Origin: Chitinophaga polysaccharea
GTDB lineage: Bacteria > Bacteroidota > Bacteroidia > Chitinophagales > Chitinophagaceae
Direction: 5' to 3'
Length of the DNA: 64,000 bases
Assembly (NCBI RefSeq): GCF_007829335.1
Contig: NZ_VIWO01000001.1
Span: forward strand, 682,001 to 746,000
Position numbers and translations under genes: made by a program. Shown here piece by piece: positions 43,701 through 52,300 of this stretch. Below the pieces are notes generated by a model. The model had not been told where the DNA came from. It was given only the letters and a program-made list of their open reading frames with translations, and made no database searches. How positions within the stretch are numbered: the first letter of the stretch is position 1; every line of letters starts with the position of its first letter.

Positions 43701-45770
43701 GGCTTCCACATTGCTATCGGCGCTCTCTCCCTGGGCATCGAATGTTCCTTTGTCAATGCCGGCGTTGATATTAATGTCGTTATACGTATAGGTGTTATAG
43801 GTAGCTTCTGTTAACTGGAGACTGGCTTTAGCGGCCATTTGTTTCAACGTATAGCCCTCCCCGGTAGCGCTCAATTTTCCGGCTACCCATCCCATGGTGG
43901 TGTCATAGAGCATAATGCCCGGATTGGCCCGGAAATAAGGGATGCTTATGGTGTAGCTACTACGGATACTATCTGTAATGTTTACCAGTTGAGCATTGAT
44001 ATTGGCGTTGGCATAGTCACTTTTCAGTTGCAGCTGCGTGACAAGATTTTTAATACCCCCTTTAAACATACCGGTGATCAGTATATGCTCCGGAAGCCGG
44101 GGTGTATCAGGAAGTGTACCTGCAGGCAGCCATGAGCGCAGGGCTTTATTACCGGATTGTATATACAGATTAGGCAGATTGGCGTTGAGAAGATTAGTGT
44201 TGGTAGCATGCAACACCTGGCCATCGTTGGCTTTGATTAAGTTCCCTTGCTGATCGTTGAGGTACAGTTGTTTGATGTTTAGTTCTCCCAGGGTACCTTT
44301 TAGTATAGCCGCTACTGTTAGTTCTTTTTTCCACAATGGCGCAAAAGATTTGTTTTTGCGGGCATCTGGAACAAAGGGCAACCACTCTCCCAGTGCTATG
44401 TGTACGGAGTCGAGATTGGCATCGAGCCCCAGCTGATCCAGGTTATTGGAAATACCTGACCAGGAGGGAACGGTTACCAGTATTTGTTTGCGAAGAATGC
44501 TTTTATTGGTTTGTAGCAGGAAGTTGCGAAGCGCCAGGGAATGAGGTGTAAAAAGGATATCCATATTGGCTTTATGGATAGCAAAACCGGATTTATCCTG
44601 GGCTGCCAGCGTTTTAATATCCAGGGAGATGCTATCGGGTGCATAACGGATATTATGGATTTTACTGGAGAAGCGGGTCAGGAACAGGTGATTATAGTCC
44701 GGGTCGGGGCCAGCAGCTTTCGGGGCCGGACCACCGTTGTCGTAGCGCATGGACAGCTTATCCAGGTTTATCTGGGTAGCCAATACCTGCCAGGCATTGG
44801 GAGTGGTGTCTTTGGGCGTGGACGGCACGGTGTCTTTTCCTGGAACCATCATCAGCATACCATGGGTATTGCTGATGGCCAGATCTCCTACCTGTATGCG
44901 GGTGGAATCCTGATCCAGGCTGCTATTTCGTAGTAATAGTGCGCCTATATGCCAGGCGGTGTTAATACCTATCCCGTCGTCTGCATATACAAAGCTGCTA
45001 TTATTGAGTTGAAGTTTTTTCAGCAGCAGGTGCAGGGAGGCATTGTTGGTATCTGCCGGTGGTGGTGGCGGTGCAGCCGTGGTAATGGCAGGCCCGGTAT
45101 AGGTTTGGCGGAAAAAGCCTTTCAATCCATCCAGGGTAATGCCTCTAAATGCATAAATGCCATCATCTATTAGCAGGTCGTCCGGATCTATCTGGAGATT
45201 ATCCCAGGTGAGTACCGCATGCATGCCGCCGGGGTCATCGAGATAACTCATTTTGACTTTGCGGAGGGAAATATCCTTGAGCAGAAACTGCATGGTAGTC
45301 CCGGTTTTGGGGGAGATAGTATCCGGTTTGGAAGATGGGGTGACGAAAGCATCTACCGCGAACTGGTAGTTAAAGGTGGAGTCACCGGGATGCCGGTAAA
45401 CGTTTATTACCAGGGTATCCCATTCCAGCTTATCGATTTTCAGCTCGTTGCTGATCAGGGATAGCAGGTTATAGTGCACTTTCAGGGAGCCGGAATATAA
45501 TAGCGCCTGGTTGGAAGTGTCGGCCACATACACATTGCGGAGTTCGAGATACTGCCAGCCCCGTGCCCTGAGGTAACCAATCTGTACTTTAGTGTGTAAT
45601 TTTTTTCGCAGGTATAGTTCCCCTTGTTGTCTCAGGTAGTTTTGAACGCCATCCAGTTGTAACAATAAAACGACCATTACGGGCAAAAGGAGCACCGCAA
45701 CAATTATCCATATTAGCCATCGCCACCAGGGGCGGCCGTGTTTTTCTCCGGTTTCTGCTGGTTCTGTCAC
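40695..45770 (-). CDS. tamB: TamB: translocation and assembly module protein (DUF490)
   Basis: A 1,691-residue inner-membrane-anchored protein that bridges the periplasm and feeds the outer membrane, probably as a hydrophobic groove for lipid transfer. It has one N-terminal TM (about 15-35, WWRWLIWIIVAVLLLPVMVVLL), then an AsmA/DUF748-like start (LHTKVQIGYLRARGWQYLELRNVYV). A very long beta-rich repetitive middle follows, ending in the DUF490 C-terminal domain (about 1270-1660) with the closing EYKLTRDGRYRIRVYQR. A basic tail (RDKKKNKDNN) follows. It begins with GTG at 45770. Its partner TamL is the next gene. Confidence 0.94.
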   Translation of the reverse strand: MTEPAETGEKHGRPWWRWLIWIIVAVLLLPVMVVLLLQLDGVQNYLRQQGELYLRKKLHTKVQIGYLRARGWQYLELRNVYVADTSNQALLYSGSLKVHYNLLSLISNELKIDKLEWDTLVINVYRHPGDSTFNYQFAVDAFVTPSSKPDTISPKTGTTMQFLLKDISLRKVKMSYLDDPGGMHAVLTWDNLQIDPDDLLIDDGIYAFRGITLDGLKGFFRQTYTGPAITTAAPPPPPADTNNASLHLLLKKLQLNNSSFVYADDGIGINTAWHIGALLLRNSSLDQDSTRIQVGDLAISNTHGMLMMVPGKDTVPSTPKDTTPNAWQVLATQINLDKLSMRYDNGGPAPKAAGPDPDYNHLFLTRFSSKIHNIRYAPDSISLDIKTLAAQDKSGFAIHKANMDILFTPHSLALRNFLLQTNKSILRKQILVTVPSWSGISNNLDQLGLDANLDSVHIALGEWLPFVPDARKNKSFAPLWKKELTVAAILKGTLGELNIKQLYLNDQQGNLIKANDGQVLHATNTNLLNANLPNLYIQSGNKALRSWLPAGTLPDTPRLPEHILITGMFKGGIKNLVTQLQLKSDYANANINAQLVNITDSIRSSYTISIPYFRANPGIMLYDTTMGWVAGKLSATGEGYTLKQMAAKASLQLTEATYNTYTYNDININAGIDKGTFDAQGESADSNVEATFNINGQLSDTTIHNLKVDMALTKADLFATHWYTEPLTLQGNLLADFSSIEPEWVEGKAFLTKWQIATKGQVFPLDSISLLAQYTDQQYITLKSPLGLINANGHIDYRKVGSAFAGVINKPLLPADSNNISIPTGQQLTWNASLIWPKNLQGLMPALHMEVPLVMNGRLNSDSSLLALSANLPRVKYDSLQIDSLRLFARIIDTSMQTYVALSRMQHPSFPLYHTFLKATANTGKVDFDLELDDVKRRPKYQLGGIFTFLKENAMELSLKPGLLLNKQTWMVADNNILRIKNGAPDTANIKLSHGAQSIQIATQPDSSAVPALQANIANFQLSTITGLLATDTLLANGILNADATVHNWDKSPLIHANLNIDSLTVKNTCMGNLHANVENTSPSQYQLTADLTGNDNDIKVNGTYDSIITGQLNINKLNMAALEPFTMGNVTRMSGSANGQFNISGTASAPQVTGHLHFNNAQGMVTMIGSTFHLPDEDILIDENGIQLNNLVIADSLNNELVVDGRINTKDLTNYRFNLNVTADNFMALGKQQSPDQWIYGPAFIDSKIKIRGTLDLPRIDATVKLRDKSSVTMMLPQDEPGLANREGVVEFVDMSNPVDSAMLAKRDSLKYHTTRLKGMYLSGNLEITPESILKIIIDQQNGDFVQAKGTANINATLDPSSKMSLTGRYEITEGKYEMSLNQLIKRAFDIEKGSSITFNGDPTNADLDITAKYTVNAPAYDLVADQLQSMTQEQRNMYKQRMPFLVYLMIKGNLAKPDISFRLDLPEKDRNTLSGTPYNRLKQINQVPSELNKQVMGLLVLNTFIPDDPMSTLDAGSGGGVGQAAKNSVSKILSQQLNNLAGNLIKGVDLNFDLQNQEDYSTGTAQESTNLKVGASKQLFNDRLTVSVGSNIMLQGTQQNASSLIGDISLEYKLTRDGRYRIRVYQRNDNTTVIDGQVVETGVAFALVMDYDEFREILQRSKAAVTRQKLRDKKKNKDNNTTTPDGKSK

Positions 45771-46036
45771 TAGGTTATATTACAAAAATTCAATTACAGA
45801 ATATAAACGCAAAAGCACGCTTATAGTTTACTTTGCCGGTAGGATAGTGTAACCGGGGCCCACGCCGGGGGGTACAACAAAATCCATACCTGTAGGATAT
45901 AGGAATGAAATAGTTATTGCAAGAATACATTAAATACGGTAACGGACACACTATTTTGGGAAAATAGTAAAAGGAAGGGACCTAAAATACCGCGATTGAT
46001 GAAACTAAAGATGGATCGGACGGGAATTATTGCGGC

Positions 46037-46874
46037 CTATTTTTTTGATGATTGGCTAAGGGCTTGTTGGTTTTCTTTTTTAATTCTTCGCTTTACCTTA
46101 TCAACATCTTCCGATCTGGGAAGATTCTCTGGTTTGACACCGCGGTCGAGCAGTAATTTTCTAACGGCGGTATTGTTATCTACATGTTCATCCGTAATAC
46201 TGGCTTCGCCGTGAAGGTTTTTTTCGATGACGTTATGGCTGGTGATACCTGTTGCCAATGCTTTTGGCCTGAATTGTTAATGTTGGAAGAAAATCCGCCA
46301 GGGGCCGATTGTCCGGTACCGCCAGTTTTTTCTTCATGTCGTGGGTGGAAAACCAGCCAAATAGTGCTTTATCGCCTTTAGACCTGATATTGGCAAATCC
46401 TTTTTCATCCACCCCCCTTTCATAGGCGATACCAGATAGTATTTTTTCTGACCGGGACAATTTTTCCCGTTCTTTAATGCGGTCAATGTCCAATAATCGT
46501 TTTTCAATGATTTCCTGTTTGCGGGACTGAACGGCAAAGTAGGTTTGCGCAAACGCGATCGGATCTTTTTGAGCGTCGCCATTTTGAGCAATGAGGTAAC
46601 AGGCGTAGCGGGTGAGGGCAAAATCTTGCAATGCTCTTTGGCCTCCTTTTGGTGTATTTATCGTTTTCGTGATATCACGAAAATGATCCAAAATAGCCAC
46701 CCCGCTGTTTTCGCAAGAGATTCTCGCTTTTTCAATAACCTTAAAGAAGTTTTCCCATCTTTGATAGCCAAGAATGGGTTGCAATTCCCGCGCACTCCAG
46801 CACTCTACCTCTTGATGTAAATAACACGCCTGCTCAAACTGAGCAAACAACGCATCAATCAATTCTTTTTTCAT
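46037..46874 (-). pseudogene. dinD: DinD-like DNA damage-inducible protein, frameshifted
   Basis: Two frames together spell one DinD-type protein. The first (46874 to 46233) has the family N-terminus (WSARELQPILGYQRWENFFKVIEKA, DFALTRYACYLIAQNGDAQK) and loses homology at TIQAK. The second (46258 to 46037) continues ATGITSHNVIEKNLHGEASITDEHV. At the junction the minus strand reads CAGGCCAAAAGCATTGG; removing one A gives QAKALATG and a continuous protein of about 285 residues. The extra A is in a four-base homopolymer (T run 46262-46265 on the plus strand). The truncated 213-residue product lacks the C-terminal quarter. It could be a real inactivation or a sequencing error. Confidence 0.88.
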
Positions 46875-46979
46875 GAAAAGAAGATTTAAAATGATCTCAC
46901 AAAATTGTGAGGCATGAAGATAAAACTGTGGAGAATGGTAATGGTTAATGAGAGTTAAACAATATCAAATTGAAAGAAA

Positions 46980-47600
46980 CTATTGAATTACCGGTTTATT
47001 CCGTTCATTGAACCGGTAAATATAATTAACCAGCTGACCTTTCTTTTCCTTATCTGCCCTGAATTCATCCAGTAGGGTGCTGTCCTGGGGAAGTATGTAT
47101 TTCCGGAGATTATAGGCAGATAATTCCAGTACCTCGCCGGTAACGATGTTCAATACTTTCCGGAGTACTACAGGGGTACTGATACTGTTGACGGTCATGT
47201 CGGCCTGGTTCACATAGCTGGGGGAAGGCTGGATGGCGTGGAGGGTATAGACGCAGTAATAGCCGATGGTTTCCAGCTTATTCAGCCCGTTATCTTTTAT
47301 GTAAATGTTAATCCCATCGCAATATCCCCAATAATTTTTCACTTTATGTTCCTGGCCGGCGTCATCGCGAAGTACGAGTTCATTCCGGTTGGCCAGCAGG
47401 TAAATCTGTGCGGCGGTACTGCGGTTTTTAATCAGGAGGTTGCCTTCTTCTGAGGGGCTATTGGTTTGAAATTCAGCAAAGGTCCTATAGACACCTTTCT
47501 TTAAGGGGCCATTGTTGATGAGCACAGTGTGTTGAGCCGTCTGTGCTGTCACAGCGGTTGCTATCCATAAAAGGCTCCATAAACACAGCAGATATTTCAT
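46980..47600 (-). CDS. Secreted hypothetical protein
   Basis: From ATG 47600 the protein has 206 residues with a signal peptide (MKYLLCLWSLLWIATAVTAQ). The mature part has beta-rich stretches (LINNGPLKKGVYRTFAEF, YWGYCDGINIYIKDNGLNKLETIGYYCVYTL) and no recognised domain. Two cysteines lie in the middle. It stands alone between dinD and gltD. I see similarity in feel to short periplasmic proteins of Bacteroidota, but no named family. Confidence 0.7.
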   Translation of the reverse strand: MKYLLCLWSLLWIATAVTAQTAQHTVLINNGPLKKGVYRTFAEFQTNSPSEEGNLLIKNRSTAAQIYLLANRNELVLRDDAGQEHKVKNYWGYCDGINIYIKDNGLNKLETIGYYCVYTLHAIQPSPSYVNQADMTVNSISTPVVLRKVLNIVTGEVLELSAYNLRKYILPQDSTLLDEFRADKEKKGQLVNYIYRFNERNKPVIQ

Positions 47601-47724
47601 TGTCAGCAAAAGTATTTGGTTTCGGGTGTGTTAGGGGGCAGAAATAGCTGAATGGGGGCATTATTTCTACTGATGTAGGTTTTGTGTCTTTAAAAGACGG
47701 CAGCGGTATTTTTAAAAAATTATA

Positions 47725-47744
47725 GGCCGGGTAAAAACCCGGCC
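47725..47744 (-). terminator. Terminator of the gltB-gltD operon
   Basis: GGCCGGGT (47725-47732) and ACCCGGCC (47737-47744) form an 8-bp stem with a 4-base loop. On the minus strand it is followed by TATAATTTTTT, 58 bases after the gltD stop. Confidence 0.8.
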
Positions 47745-47801
47745 CGGCTGAAGGTTACAACAAAATCTAAACCTGCTTATGAGAAAAAAGGTAATAATAA
47801 T

Positions 47802-49277
47802 TTATAATGCCATTGCCTGCAGTGAATGGTCTTTGCTTTCCAGTTGAGAGCTACCCATGAGGAACTCATCTACTTTTCTGGCGCACTCACGACCTTCGCT
47901 AATAGCCCATACCACCAGGGATTGACCACGGCGCATATCGCCGGCAGTGAACACTTTAGGAATGGAGGTCAGGTAATCTTTTTCGGTCGCTTTTACGTTA
48001 CCGCGTTCATCTTTTTCAACTTCCAGCTGATCCAGTAACCCGGTATGCTGGGGATGTAAGAAGCCCATGGCCAGTAATGCCAGTTCGCAAGGTACATCTC
48101 TTTCAGATCCAGGTACTTCCGTGAATTTCGCTGGGCGGCCATCGGTGCTGGCGGTCCATTGCAGGTCTACCAGGCGTAAGGCTTTCAAGTGGCCATTGTC
48201 ATCGCCGATAAAGGCTTTGGTAGCGATGGCCCATTTACGGTCTGCTCCTTCTTCATGAGAAGAAGAGGTTTTTAATACCATCGGGTAGGTTGGCCATGGC
48301 ATATATGGTGTACGCTCGCCCGGAGGTTTTGGTAATAATTCGAGTTGTGTAACGCTGACAGCGCCGTGACGGTTGCTGGTTCCTACACAGTCAGAACCAG
48401 TATCACCCCCACCAATTACTACTACGTTTTTACCGGTAGCCAGGATGTCTTTACCATCTACGGGTCTGTTACTTACTCTTTTGTTCTGCTGTTTCAGGAA
48501 GTCCATGGCATAATGAACGCCTTTCAATTCCCGGCCTGGGATGTTCAGATCGCGGGGAATGGTAGAGCCACCTGCCAGTACAATAGCATTGTACTCTCTC
48601 AGGAGATCATTAGTGCTAACGTTAACGCCTACGTTGGCATTGCATTGAAATACCACTCCTTCTTCTTCCATCAGTTTTACACGGCGTTCCACCACCCATT
48701 TTTCCAATTTGAAATCGGGGATACCGTAGCGTAATAAGCCGCCGGGGGCATCATCTCTTTCAAATACGGTAACGGAGTGACCGGCATAGTTCAGCTGTGC
48801 TGCTGCTGCCAGTCCGGCGGGACCGGAGCCAATTACGGCTATTTTTTTGCCTGTGCGCAGGCGAGGTGCTTTCGCCTGCACCAGGCCTTTATCGAAGGCA
48901 ACTTCAATAATATGTTTTTCTATTTCCTCAATGGCTACCGGTGGCTGGTTTATTCCCAGCACACAGGCACTTTCACAGGGCGCCGGACAGATACGTCCGG
49001 TAAACTCCGGGAAGTTATTGGTGGAAGTAAGAATATCGTAAGCATTTTGCCAGTCCTGACGATATACAGCGTCATTGAATTCGGGTATCACGTTACCCAG
49101 CGGGCATCCGCTGTGGCAAAAAGGTACGCCGCAGTTCATACAACGAGCTGCTTGCTGGTTCAATTTATTTTCCGGGTAGCGTTCTACAAATTCATTATAG
49201 TGTCCAACCCTTTCCCGGGGATCCGCTTTCCCGGGCAGCTCGCGTGTAAATTCCAGGAATCCTGTAGGTTTACCCAT
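47802..49277 (-). CDS. gltD: Glutamate synthase (NADPH) small subunit
   Basis: FAD- and Fe-S-containing subunit that passes electrons from NAD(P)H to GltB. From ATG 49277 the protein has 491 residues, the usual size; the 10 extra upstream codons of the frame are dropped because the family starts at MGKPTGFLEF. It shows the N-terminal cluster cysteines (ARCMNCGVPFCHSGCPLGN and GRICPAPCESACVLG), the FAD fold (KKIAVIGSGPAGLAAAAQL) and the NADPH fold (NVVVIGGGDTGSDCVG). It follows gltB with a 63-base gap. Confidence 0.97.
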   Translation of the reverse strand: MGKPTGFLEFTRELPGKADPRERVGHYNEFVERYPENKLNQQAARCMNCGVPFCHSGCPLGNVIPEFNDAVYRQDWQNAYDILTSTNNFPEFTGRICPAPCESACVLGINQPPVAIEEIEKHIIEVAFDKGLVQAKAPRLRTGKKIAVIGSGPAGLAAAAQLNYAGHSVTVFERDDAPGGLLRYGIPDFKLEKWVVERRVKLMEEEGVVFQCNANVGVNVSTNDLLREYNAIVLAGGSTIPRDLNIPGRELKGVHYAMDFLKQQNKRVSNRPVDGKDILATGKNVVVIGGGDTGSDCVGTSNRHGAVSVTQLELLPKPPGERTPYMPWPTYPMVLKTSSSHEEGADRKWAIATKAFIGDDNGHLKALRLVDLQWTASTDGRPAKFTEVPGSERDVPCELALLAMGFLHPQHTGLLDQLEVEKDERGNVKATEKDYLTSIPKVFTAGDMRRGQSLVVWAISEGRECARKVDEFLMGSSQLESKDHSLQAMAL

Positions 49278-49340
49278 AATTTTCCTCCACAAGTCCCTTA
49301 CCTGCAAGGGATATTTTGATGATGAATGTTAAATTTAATC

Positions 49341-52300
49341 TCAGTGACCTACTTTCTGTCCCTGTATTTTAGCCGATTTCAACGCTGCCTTGTATTCTTT
49401 CGGGAATACTTTTACGAAGTGGCGCAGTTGGTTTTCCCAATCTTTCAGGATAAACTTCGCTACGGTACTGTTCGTGTAGGCGTGGTGTTTAGTAATCAGG
49501 TCCTGGAGCTGCGCCACATCTTCCTGAGCCAACGGATCGAGGTCGATCATATCCCGGTTGCACTGATTGGCGAAAGTACCTTTCACATCATACACGTAGG
49601 CAATACCTCCGCTCATACCGGCGCCGAAGTTGCGACCTGTTTCACCCAGGATCACTGCTCGTCCTCCGGTCATGTATTCACAACCATGATCGCCCACTCC
49701 TTCTACCACTACAGTGGCGCCGGAGTTACGTACGCAGAAGCGTTCGCCAGCCTTACCGCGGATATAGGCATCCCCGGAGGTAGCACCATAGAAGCAAACG
49801 TTGCCCGCTATGATATTTTCTTCTGCCTTGAATCCAGCTTCGCTCTGCGGATACAGGATCAGCTTGGAGCCGGAGAGTCCTTTACCGAAGTAGTCGTTTG
49901 CTTCTCCTTCCAGTTCCAGCGTCAATCCTTTGGTAGCAAAGGCGCCGAAGCTCTGGCCTGCAGATCCGATGAATTTAAAGTGCAGGGTATCTTCCGGTAA
50001 TCCCTCGCTCTTGTAGCGTTTGGAGATTTCGTTAGACAGGATGGTACCGATGGTACGATCTGTATTTTTTACCGGATATTGCTGGAATACCCTTGTTTTC
50101 TTTTCCAGTGCCGGCTGTGCTGCTTTCAGCAGTTGCCAGTCTATTACTTCACTGATACCATGATCCTGTTCTTCCTGTTTGTACAGGCCGGTTTCGGCGG
50201 TAGCAGCTTCGTTAAACAATACTGGAGAAAGATCCAGTTTCTGTGATTTCCAGTTGGTGATGTTATCGCGTACTTTCAGGCAGTCTACCTGTCCCACCAT
50301 TTCATTGATGGTACGGAAGCCCAGTTCAGCCATGATTTCGCGAAGTTCTTCCACGAGGTAGGTGAAGAGGTTTACCACGTGCTGAGGATCTCCGCTGAAG
50401 CGTTTGCGCAGCTCCGGATCCTGGGTGGCTACTCCTACAGGGCAGGTATTCACGTGGCATTTACGCATCATGATACAACCTTCTACTACCAGGGCAGCAG
50501 TGGCAACGCCCCATTCTTCTGCACCCAGCAAGGTAGCGATGGCAATGTCACGGCCGGTTTTCAGCTGACCATCTGTTTGCAATACTACGCGGCTGCGGAG
50601 TTTATTTTTTACCAGGGTTTGGTGTGTTTCTGCCAGACCAAGTTCCCAAGGTAACCCTGCATGTTTGATAGAGCTGATCGGCGATGCACCGGTACCACCA
50701 TCGAAGCCGGATACCAATACAACGTCGGCATGTGCTTTGGCCACACCGGCGGCAATGGTACCTACTCCTGCCTTAGATACCAGTTTTACACTGATACGGG
50801 CAGCGCGGTTCGCATTTTTCAGGTCGTAGATCAGCTGTGCCAGATCCTCGATAGAGTAAATATCATGGTGAGGAGGTGGTGAAATGAGGCCCACACCAGG
50901 GGTGGAGTGCCTTACTTTCGCGATCCAGTCATCCACTTTGTGGCCGGGCAGTTGTCCGCCTTCACCGGGTTTTGCACCCTGGGCCATTTTAATCTGCAAT
51001 TCGTCGGCATTGGTCAGATAGTAGCTGGTTACGCCGAAACGGGCGCTGGCCACCTGCTTGATAGCAGAACGCATAGAGTCGCCGTTAGGCAGCTGTTCAT
51101 AGCGCAGCTCATCTTCCCCACCCTCTCCGGTATTGCTTTTTGCGCCGATACGGTTCATGGCAATAGCCAGCGTGGAGTGTGCTTCATGAGAGATAGAACC
51201 GAAGCTCATGGCTCCTGTAGCAAAGCGTTTGAAAATGCTTGCTGCTGGTTCTACTTCATCGATAGAAATAGAAGGGCGATTAGGTTTGAACGAAAACAGG
51301 CTACGTAATGTGGCGGCTTTTTCGCTCTGGTCATTGACCGCTTTAGAATATTTTTTAAAGGCAGCATAATCGCCCATACGGGTGGCCAGCTGCAGGTAGT
51401 GAATAGTGGTAGGATTAAAGAGGTGGAATTCTCCTTTACGTTTCCACTGATATACACCCCCTTCTGTTAAGCGCTGGATAGGTGTTTCCTTACGGCCATA
51501 GCCCATCCAGTGTTTTGCCAGTGTTTCACGGGCAATATCATCGAGGCCCAGACCCTGGATGCGGGAAACGGCGCCGGTGAAGTATTTATCAACAGTTTGC
51601 TGATTGATACCCAGTATTTCAAAGATTTGTGCACCCTGGTAAGACTGCAGGGTAGAGATACCCATCTTGGAGAATACTTTCAGAAGTCCATCGCATACTG
51701 CTTTGATGTAGTTCTTTTTCAGTTTATCAACGTCCAGTGCGGTATCCAGCTTGTTGTTCAGCTTCATATCGCGGATGGTGCTGAGTGCCAGGTATGGGTT
51801 GATGGCGGTTACGCCGAAGCCCAACAGGCAAGCGAAGTGGTGTACTTCCCATACGTCGCCGGCTTCCACGATCAGTCCAACCTGGCCACGATAACCCTTG
51901 CGGATCAGGTGGTGGTGTACTGCAGATGCAGCCAGCAGCGATGGCATCGCAGCGTGTTCTGAGTCGATGGCGCGGTCGGAGAGGATAATTACTTCGAAGC
52001 CATCTTCCACGGCATCTACTGCATAACGGCAAAGACGAGCCAATCCTTTTTCCAGCGAGCCGGGTTTGCCATCTGCCTTGAAATAGGTATGTAAGGTTTT
52101 GGCCTGGAAAAGACCGGTATCGATACTGCGTATTTTTTCCAGTTCATGGTTGTTGAGGATCGGGTGACGCAAAGCCAGGCTGTGGCAGTGCAGCGGATCT
52201 TCGTTCAACAGGTTACCGTTGTTACCCACAAAAGTAGCCAGCGACATTACCAGTCTTTCCCTGATAGGATCGATTGGTGGATTGGTTACCTGGGCAAATA

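Noticed and set aside
46262-46265. Programmed frameshift in dinD
   Set aside because: The A4 run is short, no stimulatory structure or Shine-Dalgarno-like site is evident, and DinD is not known to use recoding.
49326-50000. 224-codon frame antisense to gltB
   Set aside because: A shadow of the GC-richer coding strand; gltB is unambiguous on the other strand.
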